A stretch of 64,000 bases of DNA from the NCBI GenBank assembly GCA_001969505.1, contig LSSK01000025.1, positions 1 through 64,000 on the forward strand. The letters are read 5' to 3'. The position numbers and the translations under genes were made by a program. Origin of the DNA: Zancudomyces culisetae (taxonomy: Eukaryota; Kickxellomycota; Harpellomycetes; Harpellales; Legeriomycetaceae). The notes beneath the pieces were generated by a model that saw only the letters and a list, made by a program, of their open reading frames with translations, was not told the origin of the DNA and searched no databases. Below are positions 23,199 to 35,300 of this stretch, in pieces (positions within the stretch are counted from its first letter, which is position 1; every line of letters begins with the position of its first letter).

Positions 23199-26100
23199 TT
23201 AAATCAACGCCTGTTCATATCTAATCACCTCCTCGTCAATCTTCTTGAATTGCCATGTCCAGTTTGGATTAATCAAAAACGGTCGCAAATCAAACCGATT
23301 GTCGTCTGGTGAATACGACTCAGCATGGTATGAAGGTGTCAATGTAGTCATTTTGTGTCGGTTAACTGCATAGTAGTAGAAAAACAACTTGACTTTGTTG
23401 GCAATTTGGCGTGGAGGATATTTCGGTCCACCATTGGCTTTGACTTCGGTTGTGCTTGGATTGGGAGAGTCAACAGCCATACCATCACCTCCCCAGAGAT
23501 TACACAATTGCGTAAACATTGAGTATGGTCCACATTTTGAGATTTTTCTCAGTCGGCCATATACTGACAACTCTTCATATGTCATTCCCATTTCGACCTA
23601 TTCGTTTTTGTTTATAAATAACACTCCCGGTATAGCTAAATACAGATATAATTCTAATCTCATCATAAACACAAACTTACCTCATCACTTTGGATAGTGT
23701 TTGTGATCGGAACAAGCTCGGCAGATGGTGTCGCATCTAAAAACCTATTTACACCCACACGTTCACCCCCACGCAGTACCAACCCGAAGATATTGTCACG
23801 TTTAGTTTCCGGAATCTTGATGATTTCTAATACAGATATTGTGAAAATACTTTAAAAACAAAAAATTAAATAAAAAAAAGACTTACGATGTTAAAATTGG
23901 CATTTTGTAATAGTCGCGGGCAAACGACACAAATCCTCTCAAGTCCAATTTGCTTATTGATCCAATTGGGTTGACATCTGCACTTGAACAGTCATACTTT
24001 GTGAAGTATCCTCTCAAGCTATTATTTATTTATCGTATTTTTGGCTCTGTTAACGATTTGTAAATAATACAATAAAAAAGATAAAGCATACCTTTCATCA
24101 GCATTCGATGATCCTAGAACCAGTAATGATTTTGGCCTGTTTCTGACCCAAAGTAACAGTGCTGCAAAAAAGTATGCCAAAACCATCCTAAGTCTTGCCT
24201 ATAATTTATAATTGGGAATCGAATAGAGTTAAAATCAATCATCGTTTATCAATCTTCAATCACCTCGTCTTTTCAATATATATTATTTTGCTACAAATAT
24301 AAATATTAACCGAATATAAAAGGGTTAAAAGATCTGTATTAACCTTACCTGAATATTTTGTAGAGCTAGATTTTCGACGGTTGAACCCCCTTGCGAAGTA
24401 AACCTGGGCTGTTTTGATGTCAAAATAGTAAATACTGCAATTATCGATGCTACTACAGCGTCAAAGTTCAAGCTCACATGGTAACTATGATTATTTTAAT
24501 ATAAAAAATTTGTAATGGCGTTAAACATCAAACATTTTATAGAGCGCAATAGAAACTAGTGACAATACTGGAAATAAAGTACCTTCCAATTTCATTAGAT
24601 AGAGCGAGAGCTCTATCACGTGTATCTTTGCTAGAATTCTCGGTTCCCATATAGCAAGTATGAACCAGTTTGTTACACAGCTCCTTTGGATCCAATGGGA
24701 TATAAGTGGAAGTTTGTGGGAGACCCAGGATTTCTCTTACTTCTGAAATCACAGTTTTATCTACCAAATATCATTATTTTCAGCATTTTATAGCATATTC
24801 GAAGAGCGATCAAAATATTCTACCCACTTTTGTACTTTTATTTTATACTATTTTTTTTTCTGATAAAACCCAAGTTAATGAACTTACCATTATTCTGACA
24901 AGCCTGGCATACCAAAAAACACATGGAATACGCAATCATGGCAACAGAACAGCTATCTATCCCTCCACTCAAAGGTAAGAAAAAGCCGCCCATTCTGCTT
25001 CGTCTCAAGTAGTCCCATAACCAACATGCTGGTCCCAAATTTATCTCCTCCTGAGCTGAATAAATCCTAACGTTAGATAGCGTTGACGAAACTGGTCGTT
25101 TTGCCTTGGTTATAAAATCAACTTTGACCCGGGGATACGAATCTGATTGCGAAGCTTGTTGGCCAAGACTGGGAATCGATGCTCTGTATGCTAACACTTC
25201 GCTCAGGTCAGCTGTAGCTACTGTTACTTCCTAATTGTTTTCGTTCCATTTCGTTTTTTTTTAAAAAAAAAGTACAAATAAAAAGGTAAAAACGATTAAA
25301 TCTAGTACAAAAATATACACTAGACATTATTTTATACCAAACTTACCACGTCCTCTAGTGAAAATTGTTTTCCAATTGCCAAAGTTTCGCCATTACATAT
25401 TATCATTGATGAACCATCAAAATACAGTCTATCGCCATCACATCCCTTTTGGTTACTGTATACATAAACTCCTCCACACTATTTTTTATTTACATGAACA
25501 CGTTTGTAATAAATAGTGTTAGTATACCTGTATTTATTTATTATCATATCCATTAACACAAAGTGAATCCCCGTGTAGTTAGAATGGAGGAAAAATCTTC
25601 TTTTCTTTTTCTCACCTTCATTGTTGCTTCTTTAACTAGCGATATTCTTCTATCTAGTTTTCTCAATTCGTGGTGGCTTCCGCTTCCATTAACAATAATC
25701 TCTGCGCCATCCAGACTCATTCCAATGTGCGCACTTTGGGGGACAAACAGCTCTTCGCACATTTCTATTCCGATACAGCAGTCTTGCGTTGCTATCAATG
25801 CGTCTCCCAATTTTGTTTTTTCCTATTTGTATAGTTTAGTATGAACATTGTAGATATTGTCGTTTTGGGCTTGTTAAACCTGATTTAAGTTATACCCAAA
25901 GTAACTTGTGATAAATTAAAAAATCCTAGTAATATCAAACTTACCTGTCCATTAACACTTCTGATAATCTCTGGGAGTGTAAAATCAACAACTCTTTTAA
26001 CCTGAGTCCATGTAATGAACCACCTGTATTCCCTATAGTTTCCATCGCTAGCTAGCCACATCTTTGGCCTGATCAGGACTATCTGTCCATTGTAAAGCGC

Positions 26101-27206
26101 CAGTGTGCAGTTATATCTTCGACTTTTGAATATAACTGGCCTATTTATACCCATACATTCAACAACACCATTATATTGTAAACCACGGTCGTTTATACTT
26201 TCATCAATATCCATGCTCTTGTTGGATTTTTACATTAGTAATTAACAAGACTTACATTCCTGTGAAAATAAGTATTCCATACAGGTCTTTATCCGCTAAA
26301 AGCTTTGCCACCATTTCCCATGAATGTGTTACCGTGTCGGCTATTTGCAAATGATTTTTTATTTTTAGTACATACTTCTTGTTCAAATTTAATTTACTTG
26401 TATACTGAATCTGTCAATCGTAAAGAGAATTGTCCTTTATTCATTAATTAGTACCTTCATAGTAATGATCTTGGCAAGAGTAGCCCCTAGCACGAGTGCA
26501 AAAAAAAAAAACAGATTTACTTGCCATTAAATTTCAATCGAGTTAGAGAAAGGAATAAGGGATAAGGTTAACACTTACGGGATTTCTAATTCCGAACCCA
26601 CTCTGATTGTTGCATTTCTCAACTTTGCCTGGATTATACTTTCTCTTATTCGTTCATAATTTCCAGTGAAATCCAGTGCCCACTGATTCAGCGAGCATGT
26701 GGCTATCGTCACTGTTTCATTAATCATTTACAATAATAACAGTCTGTTTTTTTTTCTTCTTTTGTTTAGCAAATGATATTGCCTAGTGATTCAGTCTTGA
26801 TATCTTTTAAAGAAAAAGTAGAGGGCAAAAATATAATTTGTATAGTTTTGCTATTAGCTATTGTATATATAATATTTTATAGTTTGAATCGCTATTTATT
26901 TACAGCTCCTCTTTTCCCTACAACCAATATCACCCAGCACAATTGAAATCTGTGGTTTTTGTTTGAAAAAAAAAAAGAATCATTAAATTCCTGCCCGAGT
27001 TAGATTTTTTTTTAACAGATAGACTATTGCTCTTTCCGGTTTTTTTTTATAAAACGTTTTTATGTCTAAAACGCAGAAATTATTTCATCGTTATTTTGTA
27101 TCCGACATTTTGAAAAGTCATGAAATATTTACTTACCTAGGAGGGGAAAGTCTAGAGCCGTTTTATCCTTTGAACATTGGTTTTCATTTGCTGCTAATAC
27201 TGCCAT
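23199..27206 (-). CDS. QNS1: Glutamine-dependent NAD+ synthetase, 14 exons
   Basis: Exons (minus): 27137-27206, 26579-26711, 26455-26486, 26256-26340, 25945-26215, 25616-25822, 25347-25478, 24888-25230, 24583-24760, 24349-24484, 24092-24198, 23887-24018, 23681-23744, 23199-23597. Frames join throughout, 762 residues. The N-terminal nitrilase-type glutaminase domain has the E-K-C triad context: [23 protein letters not shown], and GIEMCEELF with the nucleophile Cys. The C-terminal ammonia-dependent synthetase domain has the ATP P-loop SGGIDS, the [11 protein letters not shown] segment, LGSSNADE, and the [20 protein letters not shown] and [17 protein letters not shown] signatures. It makes NAD+ from nicotinate adenine dinucleotide, glutamine and ATP, the last step of NAD synthesis, in cytosol/nucleus. 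Yeast Qns1 is 714 residues; this one has a longer N-terminus (about 23 extra residues on exon 1). Two introns use GTAC donors (after exons 3 and 9). Confidence 0.95.
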
Positions 27207-29358
27207 TATATTTCCGAAATTCCGTTTGCTTGAATTAAGGCGCTAACGATCCTGTTCACAATTACCAGGATCGTTAAACTTGCCATACACTCGGAATAAC
27301 AGTTTTTGTAAAGTTTTCAAGTAATTATGTGCAAAATTCCTGCGCACTTTTCCGTCCAGTTTCTGAATAGGAAACTAACAGGATTTCACGTATAAAATAT
27401 TACGGACTATTTACAAATGCTGAGAAAAAAAAAGATTTTGTAATCCTTTCTCGCTGTTTACTCGTTTACATAAACTATGTAAAAGGAGAGTAAAAAAAAA
27501 AGAGAGTTTCGGAAACAATCCCGGAATTAATTTAACAGACCATCTGGTCTGTTATGAAAAGCTTAATATGGAAAATAGTGATATGGGGTGATACGAGATG
27601 ATGTGAAGAGGGGGTGTGGGGAGAGAAGTAGAGGGTACTAAGCTGACCATCAACATATAGCAAATATCTATTCACACGGTTTTTTTTTCTTGTTCACGTA
27701 TTTGTAGATCCCGAATTTTAAGCAGGTCATAACTAAATCTGAGGCTTGAAACCAGATTGCAAATGAAAAACCTTTTAAATATTTTAACGGTTATTTTTCG
27801 ATTGGGGTTTGACCAAAGAATCAAAAATACAAGATAAACACACAAACCCCTCTTGGTTTTCAGACTTTAGGGGGGCAGGATTTGTGATCTTGTCTCAGCC
27901 CCCCTCCCATCCACACTGACACTTGCAACATAATTCTAAAAAGAGTAAATCGAATAATATAGAGAACTTGTAAATTAAATGAATATCAAGCATAACATTT
28001 TTATTTAGTTTGTAGTAATGAGATCAGATAAAAAAGAAAATACATAAAATACAAATATCATACAAAAAATATACTAATCAAATAAAACTACAGAGAAAAA
28101 CGCAAACAACCAGGACACTTGAAATCTACAGACATTGAAGTTGAATAAAAAAAAGAGTTATTAGTATGGCTGCAAATTTCACAATCTACTAAAAACAAAT
28201 ACCAGGGATACTTGAGGTTAGATTATGTGCACTAGTGCATTAGTGTATGAATTGAATTAATCAGTCATTTAAAGGGTGTTATCATGGCAAGCGTTTTTAA
28301 TAGCTACTTTGAAAAAATAATACCACAAAAAAAGCACTTGTAAATTTTAGGCGATTAAGCACTTTTATTGTGATACCTGCCCGCCCTCCTTCAGCAACCA
28401 AAAAGAAAAAGGCAGTGAAAAAGGGGGAAGGCAGACTACTAAAACAACTCGTGTAAAGTACATGATCAAACGCAAATTACTTTAAGATCGCATCATTTAA
28501 AACATACACGCACATGTACACATCCATGTACAGTAATTTAAAGAAAGAAAGACATACTTACATTAGTTATAAACGTGTTGTTCTGGATTTAAATCTGGCC
28601 TTTAAAATTAGAATAAAATTGAAAAATTACAAAGGTTTCAAGTTTTCTTGATATTTGCCCCTTTTTATACTAATTTCTGGAATTAAAAAAAAAATTTTTT
28701 TTTTGTATATTTTTTGGTTTTCCGATTTTTATTTTGGTTAAGAATATGCTGAAAATCAAACAAACAAATAAATAAATAAAAGAAAAGAAAAATTTTTTTA
28801 CAATTAGAAATTGGGTGATGGCGGTAAAAGAGAGTATCAATTGATTCGCTACTATTCAAATTATGTAAAACGCTACGAATTCTTTTATTTTGACACCGCC
28901 AAAATATATACCAAAAAATAATCTGTTCAATTAATATTGGGGGAGAGGGGGGGGGGAGAGAATAGATAATTTTAATGATGGGTATATATTTACACATTAT
29001 ACAAATGTTAAGCGCATAACCATCAACATTTTAAAATATGTTTGAATGTAATATTGGCTATTTGGGCTAAAAATAAAAAGAATAGGTACCATCCCTCCGT
29101 GCTACACTCTAGTTTTAAGAGCGTATAATGACGGATCAAAAGTCAAGCCATTAGACCAACTTCAATATCCGCCTAGCGCCTGGTTTTTGTATTAAAAAAG
29201 AAAAGACAATGAAAGAGTATTTTGATTAGTATATGACTAGTAGTATATTCATAGCTGGGTATACCTATAAAACAGAAAAGTAAAAAAAAAAAAAAAAAAG
29301 ACATCTATCAATTATTGGAAAAAAAATAAAGAGGTAATAAATAAAAAAACACTCCAAG
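27207..29358. other. Intergenic region between QNS1 and the giant membrane-protein gene
   Basis: No supported gene. It holds the QNS1 promoter (next to 27206) and the 3' untranslated region of the giant gene (stop at 29359). Notable elements are a G6/C6 inverted repeat at 27869-27905, a locally GC-richer, potentially structured patch at about 29090-29185, and a consensus minus-strand 5' splice site at 28557-28562 that no exon model explains and that might belong to a 3'-UTR intron. No tRNA B-box was seen. Confidence 0.4.
27869..27905. repeat. Perfect 8-bp G/C inverted repeat (hairpin)
   Basis: aggggggc at 27869-27876 and gcccccct at 27898-27905 are perfect inverted copies separated by 21 bases. 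They could form a strong GC stem in DNA or RNA, conspicuous in this AT-rich context. It lies about 660 bases upstream of the QNS1 start codon. No function can be assigned. Confidence 0.6.
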
Positions 29359-32300
29359 TTAGTTCAAAGTTAAAGCTGCTGGTTGCTGGGTAGCAGGGGG
29401 TAATGAAGTGGTAGAGTGAGTAAAAACCAGATGTAGCCAAGCATAGAGGGCATTCAACAACCCATCAGTAAACAACAGTGAGTTGTCAGGGCTGTACATG
29501 TTGTGGGAGGCTAGGAACTGTTCGAGCGAAGAGCGGGGCAGTGGGTGATAACAGATGGAGGAAAAGTAGTAAGGGCTGAAGGAAGGTGCGTTGGCAGCAA
29601 GGGCGGGGATGTATGGTGCGTAGCGGCGGTATAGGTCGTCGAAAAAGAGGTACCAGCAGAGCCGGAGGGGATGTGGGTGGGTTTTTGGAGGTGGGGCTAA
29701 TGGGGGCTGATCAGGTTGCTCAGGTTGGTTGGGTTGGTTGGGTTGGTTTGGTACCATAGTTGGTATTGCGGTTGGCATCGCGATCGGCATCTGAGTTGGG
29801 TATGCTGATGAACTTAAATTGGTGTTTGAAGTTGGAATTTGGTCAAGATTTGGATCTGGCATAGAGATAAAAGTGGGATTTTGGGCGGAGGAATTATGAA
29901 CCAAAGAATCAGAAGTAGGAATTCCAGAGATACCCAAAAGCTCATTGTTGGGAGAAAGAAGAGAACTAGGATCAAAATGCACAACTGAAGGGTCACGAGG
30001 GTGTAGCGAGGGGCGAACAAGATCAAGGCGAATGTACAGAGCCTTGAGGTCGCTGTAGTGGTCGTGGACAAGGTTCTTTAGATAAGAATTGGATTCAAGT
30101 GAGACGAGAGCCATCAGTTCGTTGTATGTAGGCAGAGCATCAAGAGCAAAAGTAGATGCAAGTGGTAAAGATAAAGATGGTTTTTTCGCGGGGTAGAGGA
30201 GGGGTGTAGAAGAGAGTGCGGACGATGGTGGAGAAATGGCATTATTGAGATCAACAGACTCAGCAACAGCAGTATACCACGAAACATGTGTCGCAGCATG
30301 GCGCAAAGAATTTGTGGGTGCAAGGCCAGGATGTGGTGCAAAGATGGTGCGGAGAAATGCATATGATGATGCGTTAAGTTTGCTGTAGTGCAGCGAAGAA
30401 AGGTATTTTCGACGGCGGTCAAAGCTCTCGAGTACACGTGGGAAGGTAGCAGCAATTGCGTCCGAGTTTGCAGCCAACAGGTAGTACAGGTTGTCGGTTA
30501 GTTGGAGGTCGGAGGTCAAGCCCAGGAGCTTGGCTTCGAGACGTGCCGCTAGTGGAGCAGTCCATGAAGCCCACAAATCGGTTGGATCAATGCGGATTTT
30601 GTCATGTGCACGTGCTGGTGGCGAGTCGGAATTCTCGAGAAGCCGCAGCGCACCAAACAACGCAAATGCGCTCTTTTTCTCTTGTAGTTCTGCAAAGGAT
30701 GCGTCGGTTGCATTATCTGCATTGAACCGCTTGGTCTGTAGTATGGCGACGAGGACGGGGTCGATTGCTGAACTGTTGCCAGCAGCTGGTTTGGACCGAG
30801 AAAGTGGACCGCGAGGTATTTTTGCATAAACAAGATTATCATTCGCTTTAGATTTGGATTTGGATTTACTAAAGAACGATGCAAAGGTATTATTACTTTG
30901 ACCAGACTGTTGTTGTTGTTGCTGTTGCTGTTCATCAGACGAGTCCTTGGGGATTTCAGAAATAAAAGAGCTCAGGTTAGATACAGCTGTCCTTGATACT
31001 ATTTGATTTTCGGCACTATAGACAACGACATGTGCAGCCAAAAGAGCCAGTCGCACTTGGAAACCAGCACTGTCGGCCGGCTGCAGGTTGTGGCGAACAA
31101 TGGAAAGTTTTGCCGAAACAACCAGTTTTTTGGAGGGGCTTTCGGTGGCAAACGGGAGAGAAATTGTGGGTTGAAGCTCGAGAGAGCGCAGAGCAAGGCG
31201 GAGTTGGCGCCTGCGGATGATTTCGTGACAGGAGTTCTGAGCTACAAACACACGCCAGGCAGTAACTGAGTAAATACGGATGACGTGCTGAGGTGCTTCG
31301 TCATAGATGAAATACAGACAGAACGGAAAACTGGTCCATGAAGCCTTGCCGAACCACGATTGGATGCGGTACGTTGTTTGTTTGTACGGGTTTGCTGCGA
31401 TAACTTGGTTTTGGATACTGAGAGCTTCTTGAATTTTTAAATCGTTTGAAGATTCAAAAATCACACCAAATACTTGCTTTTCTGACAATTGTTGTTGTTC
31501 AGGATTATTTTCAAAGAGAGCGAGTGGAGGCTTAAAATACATATCAGGACCATTATAGTTGTTTATAATCTGAGTTTGAAGGTCACGAACCAAAAACGGG
31601 TCGTTTAGGAGTGGTGTGGAAATTGAACTAGTCTGCTGTAGATTAATATTATTATTGTTGTTGTTGTTGTTGTTATTGTTATTACTATTATCCTGCTGCA
31701 AGTCTGGCAGATTCCAACCAAAAAGATTATCGTTGTCTTGGCGTATCGATGTAGGATTGACGCAGTGCTCGGCGCGGCTGACAAGGTAGTCATCAATAAC
31801 TGCCTGTGAGTATTGTTCGTAGCCTATTGCCTGCATAATCAGTACATTTTCAACGTGTCGTTCGGCAGAATATCCACTGAACGACGGTAGAGTTGGTGTA
31901 CGCCCATTATCACGATCAGAGGTGCTGGGGTGGTTGTACAGATAACCCGAAACTGGTAGCGAATAGAAAGCATCAGCTGTGAGAACTGGCAGCCGCATAT
32001 CGCGTGATGCAAGCAGGATGGCCGACCAGGTATCTTGCCAGATGCGCTGAGCGGCGAGTAGTTGTAGATTTGAAGAAAATGCCGATGTGTCGTTAAGGAT
32101 ACCGGGAGAAAACGAGAAACAGTGTGATGGAGCAGTTGAAGAGAGTGGGATGGTGGCGTAGTGTGGTTCTATTGGGTCTTGTTCACTAGTAGTAATATCT
32201 GTAGTGTTGGTAGTAGTAGTAGTGGTGTTGGTAATGGTAATGGTCGAATGTGCTTGAGAGATTGAGCCAACAGCAATGACAATGATAGTGAAGGAGCAGA

Positions 32301-35300
32301 GAACATAGATAAACAACATAAAACAAAGAATGCTAAAGAAAGCATAGTTTCCAGAAAACAAAGGTGTTGAAGACGAAACAATATTGAACAGATAGTTTTT
32401 GTTGACGTTGTTGACAATGGAAAACAACACGAGTGCAAACACACTGATGATTGCCAAACATACATGCATAATGAAGTCGGCAGCATTCATCGACGAGTCA
32501 AAGTACGGCTTGTTGGAAATACACTTCTTCAGCGCATACAATATACACAGCATGAATGCGACTTGGCGAAACGTATCAATAGATTGTACAACAATTGCAT
32601 TTAACCCACCCAGTTGGGTTGTGGCAGCTGCGGCTGCAGCCATGTCGGAGAATTTGAAAAATGCAACACGAGGTTTGCGCAAGCACGTATATGACGAAAA
32701 CAACGAGCCTAGCAGGGCCAGCAAGAATTTGAAGGCACAAGATGCCGCAAACTCGGCAGCAAAGTCTGGATACGTGTTTTGGTAAACAAAAGCCAGTGGG
32801 TTACGGTTTGCATACAGCAACCGCTCATATACCTGAATAGCCAACAACGACTTGAGTTTGCCAACATGCTTGCCCACTTTGTGGTCAACACCATCGAGCT
32901 GGAAATTGTGTTCCTCTAGCACAGCCAGTAATGCCTTGCCTGCAGGAGTCGACGCCACCACGGCATAACAGTGAGTAGATGTCAGTAGTTGGTTAATAGT
33001 CGGCATGTTTTGGTGAGCCAGGCTGGCAACATACAGTGGGAACGCAATGCCGTAGAACGCCAGCACGGCAGCCGCAAGACCGAGCAGTCCACCTGTGGCG
33101 TTGACGCCTTCAGAGTCAAAGTAATTGTAGCATGTAGAAGCAGGTAGACCAGAAGTGGTGTATTCAGATACTGGCCATAGCCACGAGTTCCACACTATCA
33201 CATTAAGCGCATACTTGATTGTAGGCAGATACAGCAGATACAGAGCCACAAAGAGTGCCTTGCGTATATTCATATGCCAATACGAAGTCTTCATGAACCG
33301 TTTGGTGAGTAAGCTTAGTCGGGTTGGCGCAGTAAGCGTAAATGTGGTGCGTGTAATGCTTTCAGCAACCGATGGAACTGTGCGGATTCGATGGTCAAGA
33401 AGATTTGTGGTTTGTGTTGTGGTAGTGGTGATGCAGCTAACAGCCGTACTTTTGGTTTTCATCTGAGCCGATTCGGTAGTTGTGCGGAGACACTCCAAAA
33501 ATTCATCAGAGTTTAGCAGGTCCTTAGTGGAATCAAACCAGTGAGCAAACGGGGTAAACCGGCTAGCTTTACGCTTAACATTGACCGACTCCAGCAGTTT
33601 CTCCTCAGTATCACCATCAAGCGAATCCATTGTGTCAGCAAAGTAGTACTTGTGCTCTTCATTATAAAAGCTAGGATAGCTGATACTAAGTAACACCCAC
33701 GACGCCAGCAATAACAACGCAAGAGCCGCGTAGACATAGAAAGCAATGGCTGATGCAGTTTGCGAAACGTGTGCAAACAAATCGCCAAACATCAGCCCAA
33801 TGGTTGTGGTTGGATATAACAATCCTCGGAGTGGCACAAACGGGCCGTAAAAGGAAATGCTTGTATCTCTAGCAAAAAAATAATGGTGGATCAATCCGCC
33901 AACTAATATTGCTATAATCTGGTTCATATCTACCAACCGGAACACAAATGGCATTGTGCGGTCGCACGCCGGACCGAAATGCACCTGCCACCCATCACTG
34001 CCTCTTGCAATATGATCCACATAGAAGTGTGCAATGTACTTGGTGTATGTCGCTGCAACCGTTGCTTTCACTGTTTCTGCTGTTATCTTGCTGGCTTTTG
34101 CTAGCAATGCGACAAATGTGTATGGTGATGCTAAAAATAATGTCTTTTCAACCGACCAGTTGTCATCAATTTGGTTGGTGGGTGTAAAAGCATGCATCAG
34201 TGCATCCGTACGTAAATATGGAATATGGCTAAACGGTGCAAACATTCCCTCCTTTTCCATCCCCACTGTGTTTGCTGTTTCAACATTAACTTTGAACTGT
34301 TGTAATATTAATTGTTTGGCTGACTGCTTTGTTCCCAACCTATTCTTTTTTCCTTTCTCCTTTCCTTTACCCCTTTCTCTTTTCTTTTCTCTTTCCTTTT
34401 CTTTTCCATTATCTTTGTTGGCTAGCCCATTAGTATCTGCGCTTCCATATACTGCCAGTGCCTCTGTATCAAATACTGCTTCACTTGCCCGCGCAAATCG
34501 CCGTACCTTAACACTATAACTATTCGCCGCAAGCTCTGTCAATACTACATCAACATCAGGCTGACTAACTCGTGCCGCATCTGGTTGAATGTCTTCTAAA
34601 CTCAACCCCAGATTCTGTGCCGTTGTTTGTTCCGCAGTCACTGCTTCCACTGTCGTTGTTGCTGTTGTTGCTGTTGAAGAGTTTCGATTGCTTCGTTTGA
34701 ATAACTGCAAAAATAGTTTTGGATCAAGACTAAATGCTCCACTGCTGCTGCGCTCCGAAAAGTACCATGAACCTGGTACCAATGGCACTAACATAATTTG
34801 TCCACGTATTGGCTTGACCTTTTTACGTGCTTTTTTCACTAGATACGTTATTAGTGCGATTAATGATGTGAATAAAAGCGCTAAAACTAGCTTGAAATTA
34901 CTTTTTTTCTTTTCTTTTTCTTTTTCCTTTGCCTTTCCTCCTCCCCCTGCCCCTCCACCACCACCTGCTCCTCCTCCTCCTCCTCCTCCTCCACTGTAGT
35001 TGTTAATATTACTGTTGTTGGGGTTGTTGTTATAGTTTGGGTTGTTGCTATTGAAATTGCCTGTGTTGGTATTGTTCATGTTATTATAGTTTTGTTGGTT
35101 AAAATTGCTATTATTATTATTACTATTATTCATGTTATTATTGTAGTTGGCATTTCCTCCGGCATTCGAAAGCATCGTTCCAATTACCGGCACCACTGCT
35201 GGTGCTGCACCCAATATTTTACCAAACAAATTATTGTTTTTCTTGTCATCATTGTTACTATTAACATTATTATTATTATTATTATTATTATTAAAATTAG

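Noticed and set aside
23850-23886. 37-base alternative intron in QNS1
   Set aside because: It keeps frame but would insert about 40 residues absent from the family; the 142-base intron 23745-23886 gives the expected [10 protein letters not shown] sequence.
28357-28485. Plus-strand acceptor-led frame with a CDTC pair (FYCDTCPPSF)
   Set aside because: Reminiscent of a zinc finger, but no start, donor or further exon could be found; probably chance.
29090-29185. tRNA gene candidate
   Set aside because: A D-arm-like stretch is present, but there is no B-box, no T-arm and no 7-bp acceptor closure at the right distance.
34589-34999. Plus-strand frames opposite the giant gene
   Set aside because: Shadows of the minus-strand coding sequence and its repeats.
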